Source of the DNA: Companilactobacillus formosensis
Lineage (GTDB): Bacteria; Bacillota; Bacilli; Lactobacillales; Lactobacillaceae
DNA length: 64,000 bases
NCBI RefSeq assembly: GCF_005405305.1
Contig: NZ_BJDU01000006.1
Span: 62,001-126,000, forward strand
Reading direction: 5' to 3'
Of the stretch, positions 1 to 8,895 are shown piece after piece. A program made the translations under genes and the position numbers. Each line of letters opens with the position of its first letter. Position 1 is the stretch's first letter. A model generated the notes under the pieces. The model did not search any database. It had not been told where the DNA came from and saw nothing but the letters and a program-made list of their open reading frames with translations.

Positions 1-1772
1 AAAAATTTTCTGATCAAGGTATCGTAATGAGTGCCAGTGCTGGTGGCGTAAAAGGAACTAAATTCAAAGTTGGTTGTCTGTTAGAAACTGACGGTCAGAA
101 AAAAGTTTTGGGCGAAACGATAGTTGGCAGAAATATGACTAAAGCAACTATCTTGTTGACCTCCGCAACTGATTATTATCGAGCCAATGATGATCAAAGA
201 TGCTTTGATTATTTGCAAAAGTTATTGGCATTCAATTTTAAAGATGAATTAGATAGTCATATTAATAATTATCAAAAATTGTTTAATAGAGTTTCATTAA
301 ATATTGCAGATCCAATAGATGATTTGCCAATAGATGAACGTCTAAAACGAGTTAAAAGTGGCAAAGAAGATAATTATTTACTCAATTTGTATTTTAATTA
401 CGGTAGATATTTACTGATTTCTTCTAGCCAACCTGGTGGTTTACCGGCCAATTTGCAAGGAATTTGGTCTGAAAACACTAACCCGATTTGGGGTTCTAAA
501 TTTACTATTAATATCAATACGGAAATGAACTATTGGATGGCTGGTCCTTGTGACTTGTCAGAAATGGAAGAACCATTATTCGATTTATTAAATAATTTAC
601 GTCCACATGGTCGAATCACGGCCCAAAAAATGTACAACGCCAGAGGATTCACGGCTCATCACAATACGGATGCATTTTTTGATACAGCACCTCAATCACA
701 TGCTATTGCAGCGGCTATTTGGAATACAACTGTGCCTTGGCTATGTACGCATATTTGGGAACATTACTTGTTTACCGGAGACGAAGATTTCTTGAAAAAG
801 AATTATCCGGTAATGAAAGAAGCAGCTGAATTTTACGAAGATTACTTATTTGAATTTAAAGGTCACTTGGTAACAGGTCCTTCAGTATCTCCAGAAAATA
901 AATATCGCCTACCCAATGGAACTGAAGGTAATGTTTGCCTGTCACCAACGATCGATAACCAAATTTTGCGTTACTTTTTCCAATGTGTCATCGAAAGTGC
1001 CAAAGTTTTACGAGTTGACAAAGATTTTGTCGATAAGATTGCACAAATGAGAGCTAAATTACCAAAAACTAAGATTGGTAAACACGGTCAAGTACAAGAA
1101 TGGCTTGAGGATTACGATGAAGTTGAACCAGGACATAGACATATCTCCCCCTTATTTGGTCTATTCCCTGGACATGAAATAAATGAAGAAGAAACTCCAG
1201 AGTTAATCAATGCGGCTCAAGTCACAATTAAGCGCAGACTAGAGAATGGTTCTTATTTGGATAGCAAATCTCGAGAAGATGCTATTAATGGTTGGACTAA
1301 GACTGGTTTTGTTGGTGGCAAGAGAACCGGTTGGAGTTCGGCTTGGCTAGTTAATTTCTTTGCACGATTGCATGATGGTCAAAAAGCCAATGAAGAACTT
1401 TATGGGATGTTAAGGAATTCTACTTTGAATAATCTTTTTGATGATCATCCACCATTTCAAATTGATGGAAACTTTGGTGCTGTGAGTGGAATTTGTGAAA
1501 TGTTAATTCAAAGTCAAAATGGATTTGTAGAATTATTACCTGCTTTGCCAAAAGAATGGAAAATTGGTAATTATCGTGGTTTAAGAGTGCGCGGTAATGT
1601 GAAAGTCGACGTTTCTTGGAATGACGGTAAAGTTAAAACAGTGACACTTCACGGTGCCCCAAATAAAGAAATAACTTTGAAAATTAAATCAGAGAGAATG
1701 AATGATAATCAAGCTTTTGATCAATCTATCGTTTTGGATGATTCCGGTAAGAAAAAAATCGAATTTAAATAA
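1..1772 (+). CDS. GH95 family alpha-L-fucosidase-type glycoside hydrolase (5' partial)
   Basis: The frame is open to the left window edge, so the gene starts upstream; the first in-frame ATG (27) is probably internal. About 590 residues are visible, whereas GH95 enzymes usually have 750-800, so the N-terminal beta-sandwich is mostly missing. Numbered from ATG 27, the (alpha/alpha)6 catalytic part carries the family residues: NINTEMNYW at about 162-170 (the Asn pair that activates water), PSVSPE with Glu290 (general acid) and QIDGNFG with Asp480. GH95 enzymes hydrolyse alpha-1,2-L-fucosyl or alpha-L-galactosyl ends of plant or host glycans. I see no anchor in the visible part. A sugar transporter follows, suggesting import of a released sugar. 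Family call is firm, substrate is inferred. Confidence 0.88.
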   Translation, partial: KFSDQGIVMSASAGGVKGTKFKVGCLLETDGQKKVLGETIVGRNMTKATILLTSATDYYRANDDQRCFDYLQKLLAFNFKDELDSHINNYQKLFNRVSLNIADPIDDLPIDERLKRVKSGKEDNYLLNLYFNYGRYLLISSSQPGGLPANLQGIWSENTNPIWGSKFTININTEMNYWMAGPCDLSEMEEPLFDLLNNLRPHGRITAQKMYNARGFTAHHNTDAFFDTAPQSHAIAAAIWNTTVPWLCTHIWEHYLFTGDEDFLKKNYPVMKEAAEFYEDYLFEFKGHLVTGPSVSPENKYRLPNGTEGNVCLSPTIDNQILRYFFQCVIESAKVLRVDKDFVDKIAQMRAKLPKTKIGKHGQVQEWLEDYDEVEPGHRHISPLFGLFPGHEINEEETPELINAAQVTIKRRLENGSYLDSKSREDAINGWTKTGFVGGKRTGWSSAWLVNFFARLHDGQKANEELYGMLRNSTLNNLFDDHPPFQIDGNFGAVSGICEMLIQSQNGFVELLPALPKEWKIGNYRGLRVRGNVKVDVSWNDGKVKTVTLHGAPNKEITLKIKSERMNDNQAFDQSIVLDDSGKKKIEFK

Positions 1773-1777
1773 TAAGA

Positions 1778-1813
1778 AAAGAGGTACTTTGCTAGATAAA
1801 GTATCTCTTTTTT
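1778..1813 (+). terminator. Rho-independent terminator after the GH95 gene
   Basis: A 13-bp stem (1778-1790 with 1798-1810, one G-U pair) with a 7-nt loop is followed by a T run. It ends only a few bases before the ribosome binding site of the sugar transporter gene, so it may act as an intercistronic attenuator rather than a full stop. Confidence 0.75.
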
Positions 1814-1823
1814 AGGAGGAAAA

Positions 1824-2687
1824 ATGGGTGCAATATTATTATCGTTAGTTCCCGCATTAGGTTGGGGAGCACAATCGTTAGTTATGCAAAAAGTGGGTGG
1901 CAAATTCACCAATAAGGTAATGGGCATGGTTCTAGGGACGATGATTTTTTCTTTAGTGATCTTGCTTTTTAGAGGTCTACCTAATTTTTCATTCAATTTA
2001 ATTGTAGGATCACTTTTGTGTGGTGCTTCATGGTGCTTTGGACAATTGTTGCAAGTTAAATCATTTGATTTAGTAGGTGTGACAATTACAATGCCCATTA
2101 GTACAGGGGAGCAATTGTTAGGGACTACACTGTTTGGAGCCATTTATTTCCACGAATGGACAGAGCATTGGCAATTTATACTTGGGATTACTGCATTAAT
2201 TATCATCATATCTGGCGTAACTATTATTTCAAAAAGTAAACGTGGTAATTATGACAAAACTAATCTAAAAAGAAGCTTGTTGTTATTGTTATTATCTACA
2301 TTTGGAATGATGGGTTATGCTATTTTTCCTAGGTTGTTTGGTTTGAATGGTTGGGATATGTTGTTTCCACAAGCTCTTGCAATGCTTTTAACTATGACCA
2401 TTTTAGTCTTGTTACAAAAGGACAATAATATGTTTTCTAAGAAGACTCTAGCTAATATTCCGACTGGATTTTGCTTTGCCATTGCCAATTTGGCATTGCT
2501 GTTGAGTAATGAAATAAATGGAATTGCGGTTGGTTTCACAATGTCACAGTTGAATGTAGTCGTTTCAACCCTAGGTGGAATGTTTTTACTGAATGAAAGT
2601 AAGTCTAAAAGAGAAAGAATGATTGTTTTCGTAGGTTTGATATTCGTGTTAGTAGGTGCCACTTTGATTGGAATAACTAAAAATTAA
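1824..2687 (+). CDS. GRP/DMT-type sugar transporter (GlcU/RhaT-like)
   Basis: The 287-residue protein is almost entirely hydrophobic, with about ten predicted membrane helices. It has the glucose/ribose porter family look: an N-terminal PALGWGAQSL segment and the conserved stretch around MPISTGEQLLGTTLFGAIYF (about residues 92-111). Family members are proton-driven sugar uptake permeases, such as GlcU of Bacillus. The start ATG has an AGGAGG site 6 nt upstream. The gene lies 51 bp after the GH95 gene on the same strand, separated by a hairpin, so it may import the sugar that enzyme releases, fucose for example; that substrate is inference. A bidirectional terminator separates it from the convergent NADH dehydrogenase gene. 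Confidence 0.82.
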   Translation: MGAILLSLVPALGWGAQSLVMQKVGGKFTNKVMGMVLGTMIFSLVILLFRGLPNFSFNLIVGSLLCGASWCFGQLLQVKSFDLVGVTITMPISTGEQLLGTTLFGAIYFHEWTEHWQFILGITALIIIISGVTIISKSKRGNYDKTNLKRSLLLLLLSTFGMMGYAIFPRLFGLNGWDMLFPQALAMLLTMTILVLLQKDNNMFSKKTLANIPTGFCFAIANLALLLSNEINGIAVGFTMSQLNVVVSTLGGMFLLNESKSKRERMIVFVGLIFVLVGATLIGITKN

Positions 2688-2727
2688 AAAAAACAGGCCT
2701 GATGTAAAATCAGACCTGTTTTTGAGT
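2688..2727. terminator. Bidirectional terminator between convergent genes
   Basis: A hairpin of 12 pairs with one mismatch (AACAGGCCTGAT with ATCAGACCTGTT) is flanked by an A run on the left and a T run on the right. It can serve both the sugar transporter gene and ndh. Confidence 0.8.
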
Positions 2728-2733
2728 TTCTAA

Positions 2734-3921
2734 TTAAATGGTACCTTTTTTAATAGCTGTCTTGATACCAGCAATTTCCATGATTCCACGATCAGCTGAC
2801 AAGTGTTTGAGTAAGGAAGCAAATGGTCCCTTGAATTTCAAATTCTTGTCGGTAATTTCGGCGATACCATGATTTTGACCAAGAGAAGCAACAGTTCCCA
2901 TTGAGTGGTAGACGAATGGCTTCAAGTCTTTGCCGTTCAATGCAGCAGCAATATTAAAGGCAGCACCACTACCTTCAGCAGTTGCTAATTGACCAGTGGT
3001 AGGGTAAGGACGTTCTTCACCCTTAGGAATAATAGCTGAATCATCACCGATGAAGTAAGCTTCAGGATGTGCTTCAAGGTTAAGAAATTCGGTTGTCATG
3101 ACACGATTTCTTCTTGCATCGATACCAGAGTCTTTGATGACATCTGAGCCACTGACACCAACGGTCCAAATGATAGTACTTCCTTCAACGCTCTTTTCAG
3201 TATCTCCATCCATGTAAACAACAGATTTAGGTTCGATTTTCTTGATTTTAGCGCCTGTGAGCAATTTAATTCCGTTCTTATCCAAATAGTCGACGGCGTA
3301 AGTTGCAAGGTTCTCATCGAACATTGGAAGGATTCTCGTAGCCATTTCCAGGCAAGTTACTTTAATTTCAGGTACTTCATATTTAGCCTTTAGGATTTTA
3401 ACTGTATCAACTAACTCACCAAGAATTTCAACACCAGTAAATCCAGCACCACAAACGATGATATTTAAGTCGGCTGGATCGTTTGATTTCTTGTAGTTAG
3501 CAATGTTTTGATTGATAGTCTTATAGATGTTTTGGGCAGTTTCAAGATCTTGAAGAATCAAGGCATTTTCGCTAGCGCCCTCTAGTCCGAAGTCTTCAGA
3601 ACGGAAACCTAATGAAACAACGATGTAATCATAGGTAATGTCCTCGTGGTCAGAGAATTCGACTGTTTTGTTATCTAAATCAAGTTTTGAAACAGTTGCC
3701 TTGATAAAGTTAACGTTTGAAGGTAGAACTGAACGAACATCAAAGCTAACTGCATCAGCACGATTAGTTCCTGCTGCAATAGTATGCAAAGCAGTCTTTT
3801 CAACGTGTTTTTCATTTTTATCAATTAAATCAATTTGTGTTCCCGCTGGGGTACTCTTAGCCAAGTCACGAGCAGCTCTCAAGCCACCATATCCAGCGCC
3901 TAGTACTAAAATATGTGCCAT
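2734..3921 (-). CDS. ndh: Type II NADH:quinone oxidoreductase (NDH-2)
   Basis: This 395-residue flavoprotein has two dinucleotide-binding folds. GAGYGG at residues 8-13 binds FAD and CGAGFTG at about 157-163 binds NADH. A GDD motif at about residue 293 (FIGDDSAI) and the following ATAEGSGAAFNIAAAL segment are typical of the FAD/quinone side. NDH-2 oxidises NADH at the membrane surface and reduces quinone without pumping protons. Length and order match the family. It stands alone with terminators on both sides, but the window also holds prenylation genes and cytochrome bd, which would complete the chain. A weak cre-like sequence (AAACGTTTT-type, about 3950-3966) lies upstream; I do not rely on it. 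Confidence 0.9.
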   Translation of the reverse strand: MAHILVLGAGYGGLRAARDLAKSTPAGTQIDLIDKNEKHVEKTALHTIAAGTNRADAVSFDVRSVLPSNVNFIKATVSKLDLDNKTVEFSDHEDITYDYIVVSLGFRSEDFGLEGASENALILQDLETAQNIYKTINQNIANYKKSNDPADLNIIVCGAGFTGVEILGELVDTVKILKAKYEVPEIKVTCLEMATRILPMFDENLATYAVDYLDKNGIKLLTGAKIKKIEPKSVVYMDGDTEKSVEGSTIIWTVGVSGSDVIKDSGIDARRNRVMTTEFLNLEAHPEAYFIGDDSAIIPKGEERPYPTTGQLATAEGSGAAFNIAAALNGKDLKPFVYHSMGTVASLGQNHGIAEITDKNLKFKGPFASLLKHLSADRGIMEIAGIKTAIKKGTI

Positions 3922-4004
3922 AATTACCTTTCTCCTTCTATTTTGAAATTAAAACGTTTACCTAATTATTATATATCGTTCCAGGCAATAGGAGAAACCA
4001 TTTG

Positions 4005-5153
4005 CTATAAAGGATTTTTACTAATTGAGTGTTTCAAGAAGAATGGAGCTATGATAGTGATCAAAATGACACTGATAATGACGGTAGAATAGTATTCCTC
4101 GGATAATAAATGAACGCTGTAACCAACTTGGGCAACGATTAGAGCCATTTCACCACGAGAAATCATTCCTGATCCGATGACGTAAGAATCTTTTAGATCG
4201 AATCCAGAAATCTTGGCACCAAAGCCGGCACCGAATAATTTCCCAATAATACCAGTAACAGTAAAAATAACGATTAACCAAAAATCACGTAAAAAATTAT
4301 TAAATTCAAGATTAAGACCGATACTAATAAAGAAAATTGGAATAAAGACGGCATAACCAATCATTTCAATATTTTGATTGACCTTAGGGTTGTAATCTTT
4401 GGCATTGGAAACGGCAATACCAGCAATGAAAGCACCCAAGACAGAATCCAATTGTACTTTGTCTGCCAAATAAGCCAAGACAAAACAAATTACTAAAGCA
4501 AAGATTGTTGGAGCATGAGTTGCTTCTAAATATTCAGATAATTTCATTAAATCGGGGATGATCCACTTATAAAAGACGATGACAAGAATGGCAAAGACTA
4601 GCCAAAAGCCTAATAATGTTAAGATTTTTTGAGCTGAGAAATCACCAGTTAAAGTTCCTGACATGACACTCAAAATAGAAATAGCCAAAATATCGTCGGC
4701 GACTGCTGCACCTAAAATAACGGTTCCGGAAGTACTGGAGAGATAATTCAAGCTCTTCAAAACTTCAACTGAGATAGAAACAGAAGTAGCAGCGAAGACA
4801 ACTGACATGAAGATACTTTCTTTGAGGTTGATACCAAAAATCAGAGCAGTAGCTAAAGTTAAAGCGACTGGTAAAATAACGCCGAAGATAGCAACGTTGA
4901 TACTAGGTAATAAGTGTTTTCTGAGCAGTTTCAAGTCACTCTCAAGACCGGCAAGAAACATCAGTAAAATAACCCCAATGTCAGCAAATAATTCTACTTC
5001 ATGCGTCGGCTTAACGATATTAAGGACACCTTTTCCTAAGATAACTCCTAAGATAAGTTGCCCGACGACTGCTGGGATATTGATTTTATTAAAGATATGA
5101 CTAACAACTAGTGTTAGAAAAAGCATTAAGGCTAAAAGGGTTAAAAATTCCAT
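4005..5153 (-). CDS. CPA2-family cation:proton antiporter (NapA/KefB-like)
   Basis: The 382-residue protein has about 12 hydrophobic helices and no C-terminal nucleotide-binding domain, the size of Enterococcus NapA. The diagnostic aspartate pair is present in GAAVADDILAIS (about residues 148-159), as in electrogenic antiporters, and IGLNLEF is a typical late segment. It would exchange Na+ (or K+/Li+) for H+ across the membrane. The start ATG follows a GGAGG site that overlaps the TAG stop of the TetR gene 10 bp upstream, so the two are co-transcribed and probably translationally coupled. The ion is not decided by sequence. Confidence 0.85.
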   Translation of the reverse strand: MEFLTLLALMLFLTLVVSHIFNKINIPAVVGQLILGVILGKGVLNIVKPTHEVELFADIGVILLMFLAGLESDLKLLRKHLLPSINVAIFGVILPVALTLATALIFGINLKESIFMSVVFAATSVSISVEVLKSLNYLSSTSGTVILGAAVADDILAISILSVMSGTLTGDFSAQKILTLLGFWLVFAILVIVFYKWIIPDLMKLSEYLEATHAPTIFALVICFVLAYLADKVQLDSVLGAFIAGIAVSNAKDYNPKVNQNIEMIGYAVFIPIFFISIGLNLEFNNFLRDFWLIVIFTVTGIIGKLFGAGFGAKISGFDLKDSYVIGSGMISRGEMALIVAQVGYSVHLLSEEYYSTVIISVILITIIAPFFLKHSISKNPL

Positions 5154-5162
5154 GGCATCCTC

Positions 5163-5750
5163 CTAATTTTTCGTGATGCCATTGATGAAAATATTGATAA
5201 CCGTTTTAAGATTAGCAATATTGCGCTTCCTTTTAGCATCGTTGTACTCAATGTAAGGGAGTAACATTGTTAAAAAAGTTCCAACTTGAACTGGAATAGC
5301 TAGGTCGGAACGTAGTTCTTCTTTGTGAGATTGGAAAACGTTGAATAAGACTTTATAATATCCGCCGTCCCAATTTTGCATGATCTCTTTTCGTTCCTCT
5401 GGAGTGAAGAAAGTTTCGATATCATTTCTCATAATGAAATAATTTATTTTGAAATTACCAATCATAAATTGTGAAATTTTTAAAAGTAATTCTTCAAAAG
5501 GTAAATCTTGATTCTCTTTATATTCTTCTAGCAAACTATCGCTAAAGCCACTGACGACATGTTCAAGTGCTTTGATGTAAAGAACTTTTTTGTTCTTGTA
5601 ATAGTGATACATGTTAGGTTGCGTGATGTTTAACTCTTGAGCAATCTTGCGTGTCGAAGTAGCTTGATAGCCTTGTGAAAGAAACATCTCTGCAGCAACT
5701 TTCAAAATCGCACTCTTAGTATTTTCGGCTTGTTGATCCCGTACGTTCAT
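5163..5750 (-). CDS. TetR/AcrR family transcriptional regulator
   Basis: This is a 195-residue protein with an N-terminal helix-turn-helix (about residues 14-60: AAEMFLSQGYQATSTRKIAQ, then LNITQPNMYHYYKNKK), typical of TetR repressors. The rest is a helical ligand domain I do not recognise. It is the first gene of a two-gene unit with the antiporter. The most likely job is control of that operon in response to a ligand or ion stress (inference from context). A TTGTGA-17-TATATA promoter candidate lies upstream at about 5780-5812 on the minus strand. Confidence 0.85.
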   Translation of the reverse strand: MNVRDQQAENTKSAILKVAAEMFLSQGYQATSTRKIAQELNITQPNMYHYYKNKKVLYIKALEHVVSGFSDSLLEEYKENQDLPFEELLLKISQFMIGNFKINYFIMRNDIETFFTPEERKEIMQNWDGGYYKVLFNVFQSHKEELRSDLAIPVQVGTFLTMLLPYIEYNDAKRKRNIANLKTVINIFINGITKN

Positions 5751-5818
5751 ATTCCTGTCCGTCCCTTGTTCTATTCCTATATATTATATATTAATATAAC
5801 TCGTTTATCACAAGATAA

Positions 5819-5872
5819 GAAAAAAGCAGGACGTTTATCGAATTGCTCCGATAATATCCTGCTGTTATTTTT
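5819..5872 (-). terminator. Terminator of the GT2 glycosyltransferase gene
   Basis: A long interrupted hairpin (AGCAGGA and TTATCG arms on the left, CGATAA and TCCTGCT on the right) lies directly after the glycosyltransferase stop codon. It is followed on the minus strand by a run of T residues. Confidence 0.8.
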
Positions 5873-6797
5873 TATCTTTAACGATATAGATAGGGCGCTT
5901 TTTAACTTCCAAGAAAATTTTACCGATATATTCACCTAAAATACCGATACTGAGAAGTTGAATTCCACCGATGAATAAAATAATTGAGACCATTGAGGCC
6001 CAGCCACCAACGCTACTTAGTGGGTAGATTAATTTCCGAATAAAGACTGCAATGATGCCGATAACCGAAACAATTGAGAAGAAAGTTCCCATCCATGTGG
6101 CAAACATCAGAGGTCCTTCTGAGAAATCGACGATACCGGTAATGGCATATTTAAATAATTTCCAGAAGTTCCAAGAAGTTGAACCGGCTGAACGTTCACG
6201 ATTTTTGTAAGGTAAGTACTTAGTCTTGAATCCGACCCAACTAAAGATACCTTTGGAGAAACGATTGTATTCAGTCATTGATTTGATAGCTTCAACCATT
6301 TGGCGAGTCATCAAGCGATAATCTCTAGCTCCGGGGATGATTTTTGTCTGAGACATTTTATTAATGACTTTGTAAAAACCATCAGAGAAGAAAGAAATTA
6401 TTTTATTTTCACCTTCACGGTCCATTCTAGCTGTTCCGACGCAATCATATTCGCCATCTTCTAGCAAATCAAACATTTCGGGCAGCATTTCTGGTGGGTC
6501 TTGAAGATCGACATCCATAACGGCGATATAATCACCAGTTACTTCGTTTAATCCAGCGTATAAGGCTGATTCTTTACCGAAGTTACGTGAGAAGGAAATA
6601 AAGTGAACCTCATCACTATGGGCTTTTTGTAAATCTTTTAAGATTGAGTATGTTCGATCTTTTGATCCATCATCGATAAACCAATATTCCAGCTTGAATT
6701 TATTAGTTTGTTCCTTGAGCTTGGTCATGGCGTCATAATAAATATTAATGGTTTCTTGTTCGTTAAAACACGGAACGATAACAGATATAGTTTTCAT
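5865..6797 (-). CDS. GT2 glycosyltransferase, GtrB/DPM1-like, two C-terminal membrane helices
   Basis: The roughly 310-residue protein has an N-terminal GT-A domain with IPVxxxNE-type start (SVIVPCFNEQET), VMDVDLQDPPEML as the metal/nucleotide-binding DxD region, and YKNRERSAGSTSWNFWKL. Two hydrophobic helices follow (about residues 222-245 and 260-282). This architecture is typical of enzymes that load a sugar onto undecaprenyl or dolichyl phosphate (GtrB, CsbB, DPM1). A GtrA-type flippase candidate is encoded far away at 45650. I chose the ATG at 6797; a GTG six codons upstream (6815) is the alternative, and neither has a strong ribosome site. The transferred sugar is unknown. Confidence 0.85.
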   Translation of the reverse strand: MKTISVIVPCFNEQETINIYYDAMTKLKEQTNKFKLEYWFIDDGSKDRTYSILKDLQKAHSDEVHFISFSRNFGKESALYAGLNEVTGDYIAVMDVDLQDPPEMLPEMFDLLEDGEYDCVGTARMDREGENKIISFFSDGFYKVINKMSQTKIIPGARDYRLMTRQMVEAIKSMTEYNRFSKGIFSWVGFKTKYLPYKNRERSAGSTSWNFWKLFKYAITGIVDFSEGPLMFATWMGTFFSIVSVIGIIAVFIRKLIYPLSSVGGWASMVSIILFIGGIQLLSIGILGEYIGKIFLEVKKRPIYIVKDKK

Positions 6798-6821
6798 AGT
6801 CTTTTTCACTTTCACAGAAAT

Positions 6822-6850
6822 TATAAAAAAACACCCATCAATGAGCGTTT
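6822..6850 (-). terminator. Terminator after the coiled-coil gene
   Basis: On the minus strand a 7-bp stem (AACGCTC with GGGTGTT, two G-U pairs) with a 6-nt loop is followed by seven T residues, 10 bp after the stop codon of the coiled-coil gene. Confidence 0.65.
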
Positions 6851-6859
6851 AAAAATAAA

Positions 6860-8770
6860 TTATATTTTTAATGATTCAGGAAGAGACAACATACCATTGC
6901 TTGATGTATTAATAACACTAACACTAATATCACGGTTTGTCTTATTCTCGATTTCATGGAGATCATCGTCTGTTTGAACGAAAATATCCTTGATATCATT
7001 ATGTTTATCAAGTAAATCAATTACAGCATTGATATTTTTGACAACATCTTGAAGTAGACGAATTGTATTATCGCTTGAAATGCTGTTGGTGCTCATAATT
7101 AGTTGGTAAAGCAAATCAGAATTGTTACCAACAAAAACAGCATTTTCAGTGTTTGGAGTAATGTTCTTCAACCACCATGTGATCAATTCAGATTTTTCGT
7201 TGAAGTCGTGTTCCAACAAACCATTCTTGTCGAACAATTGGAAACTTACAGCTTGGTTCTTTTCAAAGATAACTGTCAAAACGATTGAACCATCAGTACG
7301 ATAGAAGTTTTGTTCTGAAAGTTCTTTGTTCTTGTTGAAGTTTTGAGTAGATGATAATTGACCATCGCCGTTATAAATATTAGTTTTAACAACTTGATCG
7401 TTCTTGTAGTAATTAATACGGTCAATTAACTTATCAAAGTATTCAACGGTCATTAGAAGCGTTTGTTTTTGGTCATAAATGAAAGTATCTTGAGATTCAA
7501 CATCGGTTCTCGTTACCCAATCGGTATTTTCAGGAATTGCGACCTTTTTGTTAGTCGGATTAGAACTAGTTTGAAGTTGGTCGAAAATATTAACGACATT
7601 AGGAATGGGCAAGTGACTAGCTTTAGCCTTGGCGTCAATAATGTCATGAATGTGATTGTTGTAGAAAGTAGAAACGACTGTGACTGGTTTTTGTAGTTTA
7701 GTTTCTAGATAATCAATCATTCCAAATAGATCATTCTTAGCCGTGTCAGATTCGAAATCATCGGCAGCTACGTAATATTCTTTATCTTTATCTAAGTAAA
7801 CATCACGTACTAAATAAGCTGAATGGAAGACGTCTTTGATATATTTAGTAATGTAGTCGATATTATTGTTGACTTCAGCAAGTTCGCCATCAATTTTTTG
7901 ATGTTCTTCATCTAAACTTTGAAGGTGACGTTCTAAACCACCGATAGTTTCAACGCGGTAATTGTGATCACTCTTCATCTTGTCATCAATTTCATTGGCC
8001 TTTTGTTTGAGGTCGTTGATCTTAGAATTGACTTGACTGATATTACTGTTTAAATCATCTGCTTGACCATTTAGTTGTGTAATAGTTTCTTGGGCACTAT
8101 TTATTTGACCCTTGAGGTCTTTTCTTTCATCATAGAGAGTATTGATAGAGTTCTTTTGTTTCTCCATCAAAACCATCATTTTTTGTAAGTCTTTTTCTTC
8201 TTTGATGGAATCAGACATGTCAGTTTCAGATTGTTCATTCTTAGCTAAATCGTTTTGTAACGACTCTAACTTGGCAGTCTTAGTATTGATTTCAGAATTA
8301 AGATCATTTAGTTCTGATTGGAGTTTTTGAAGATTTTCTTCTTGTTCTTTACGATCGGCATTTACGCTAGCAAGATGTTCTTTAGCAGCATCATCGTTTT
8401 GAGCTTTCGTATTAGCTAATTTCTCGTTTGATTCTTTTTCGTCGCGCTTGAGAGTTTCTAAATATTTGTCTAAAGTAGCTTTTTTAGCTTCAAATTCATC
8501 TTTTTCAGTGAAAAGATTAGTTTTGAGGTCATTTCTCAACTTAGCATATTGATGTGAGAGATCGTTCATTTGTTCTTCGATATTGATACGTTTATCATGA
8601 ACTGACACGGGAAGATTTTCCTCTTTCTTTTCAGGCTCAGCTACTGGTGTAGAAGCCTCTTGTTCAGTACTTTGATCAGGATTTTCGTCCTTTTTAGGAG
8701 AATCGGGAGCAGGATTTTGAGGTTGCTCTGGTTTCTCATCAATTTTGCGTAACATGTCTAAAAATTTCAC
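6860..8770 (-). CDS. Large coiled-coil protein of unknown function with a C-terminal alpha/beta domain
   Basis: I do not recognise this 636-residue protein. Residues 1-60 are acidic and Pro/Glu-rich. Residues about 65-300 form a long heptad-rich coiled coil without signal peptide or membrane helix. Residues about 310-636 are a globular alpha/beta region containing repeated aromatic-DG units (YNGDGQL, YRTDGS, FDKNGLL). These resemble the beta-rich domain in front of GT-B glycosyltransferases such as GtfB/TarM, followed by a stretch reminiscent of the GT-B linker (VFVGNNSDLLYQLI). That resemblance is by eye only and no catalytic motif is evident. The gene is single, upstream of the GT2 gene but separated by a terminator, and divergent from ackA. 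It could be a scaffold or a degenerate glycosyltransferase. Confidence 0.6.
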   Translation of the reverse strand: MKFLDMLRKIDEKPEQPQNPAPDSPKKDENPDQSTEQEASTPVAEPEKKEENLPVSVHDKRINIEEQMNDLSHQYAKLRNDLKTNLFTEKDEFEAKKATLDKYLETLKRDEKESNEKLANTKAQNDDAAKEHLASVNADRKEQEENLQKLQSELNDLNSEINTKTAKLESLQNDLAKNEQSETDMSDSIKEEKDLQKMMVLMEKQKNSINTLYDERKDLKGQINSAQETITQLNGQADDLNSNISQVNSKINDLKQKANEIDDKMKSDHNYRVETIGGLERHLQSLDEEHQKIDGELAEVNNNIDYITKYIKDVFHSAYLVRDVYLDKDKEYYVAADDFESDTAKNDLFGMIDYLETKLQKPVTVVSTFYNNHIHDIIDAKAKASHLPIPNVVNIFDQLQTSSNPTNKKVAIPENTDWVTRTDVESQDTFIYDQKQTLLMTVEYFDKLIDRINYYKNDQVVKTNIYNGDGQLSSTQNFNKNKELSEQNFYRTDGSIVLTVIFEKNQAVSFQLFDKNGLLEHDFNEKSELITWWLKNITPNTENAVFVGNNSDLLYQLIMSTNSISSDNTIRLLQDVVKNINAVIDLLDKHNDIKDIFVQTDDDLHEIENKTNRDISVSVINTSSNGMLSLPESLKI

Positions 8771-8895
8771 GAATGAATTACCCCATAAAAAGACTTATAA
8801 TAGTTACTAAAGAGTAGCATTTTTTTATATTAGTGTAAAGTTTGGTATAAAGCTATTTAAAGAGTAAACCTAGACCAAAAAAGGAGAGTTTTTGT

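Noticed and set aside
1721-2662. Antisense frames opposite the sugar transporter gene (140 and 115 residues)
   Set aside because: They lie fully or mostly antisense to a well-supported membrane protein, lack ribosome sites and show no domain.
3950-3966. cre site upstream of ndh
   Set aside because: The AAACGTTTT-type core has two mismatches at conserved cre positions in either orientation, so I do not call it.
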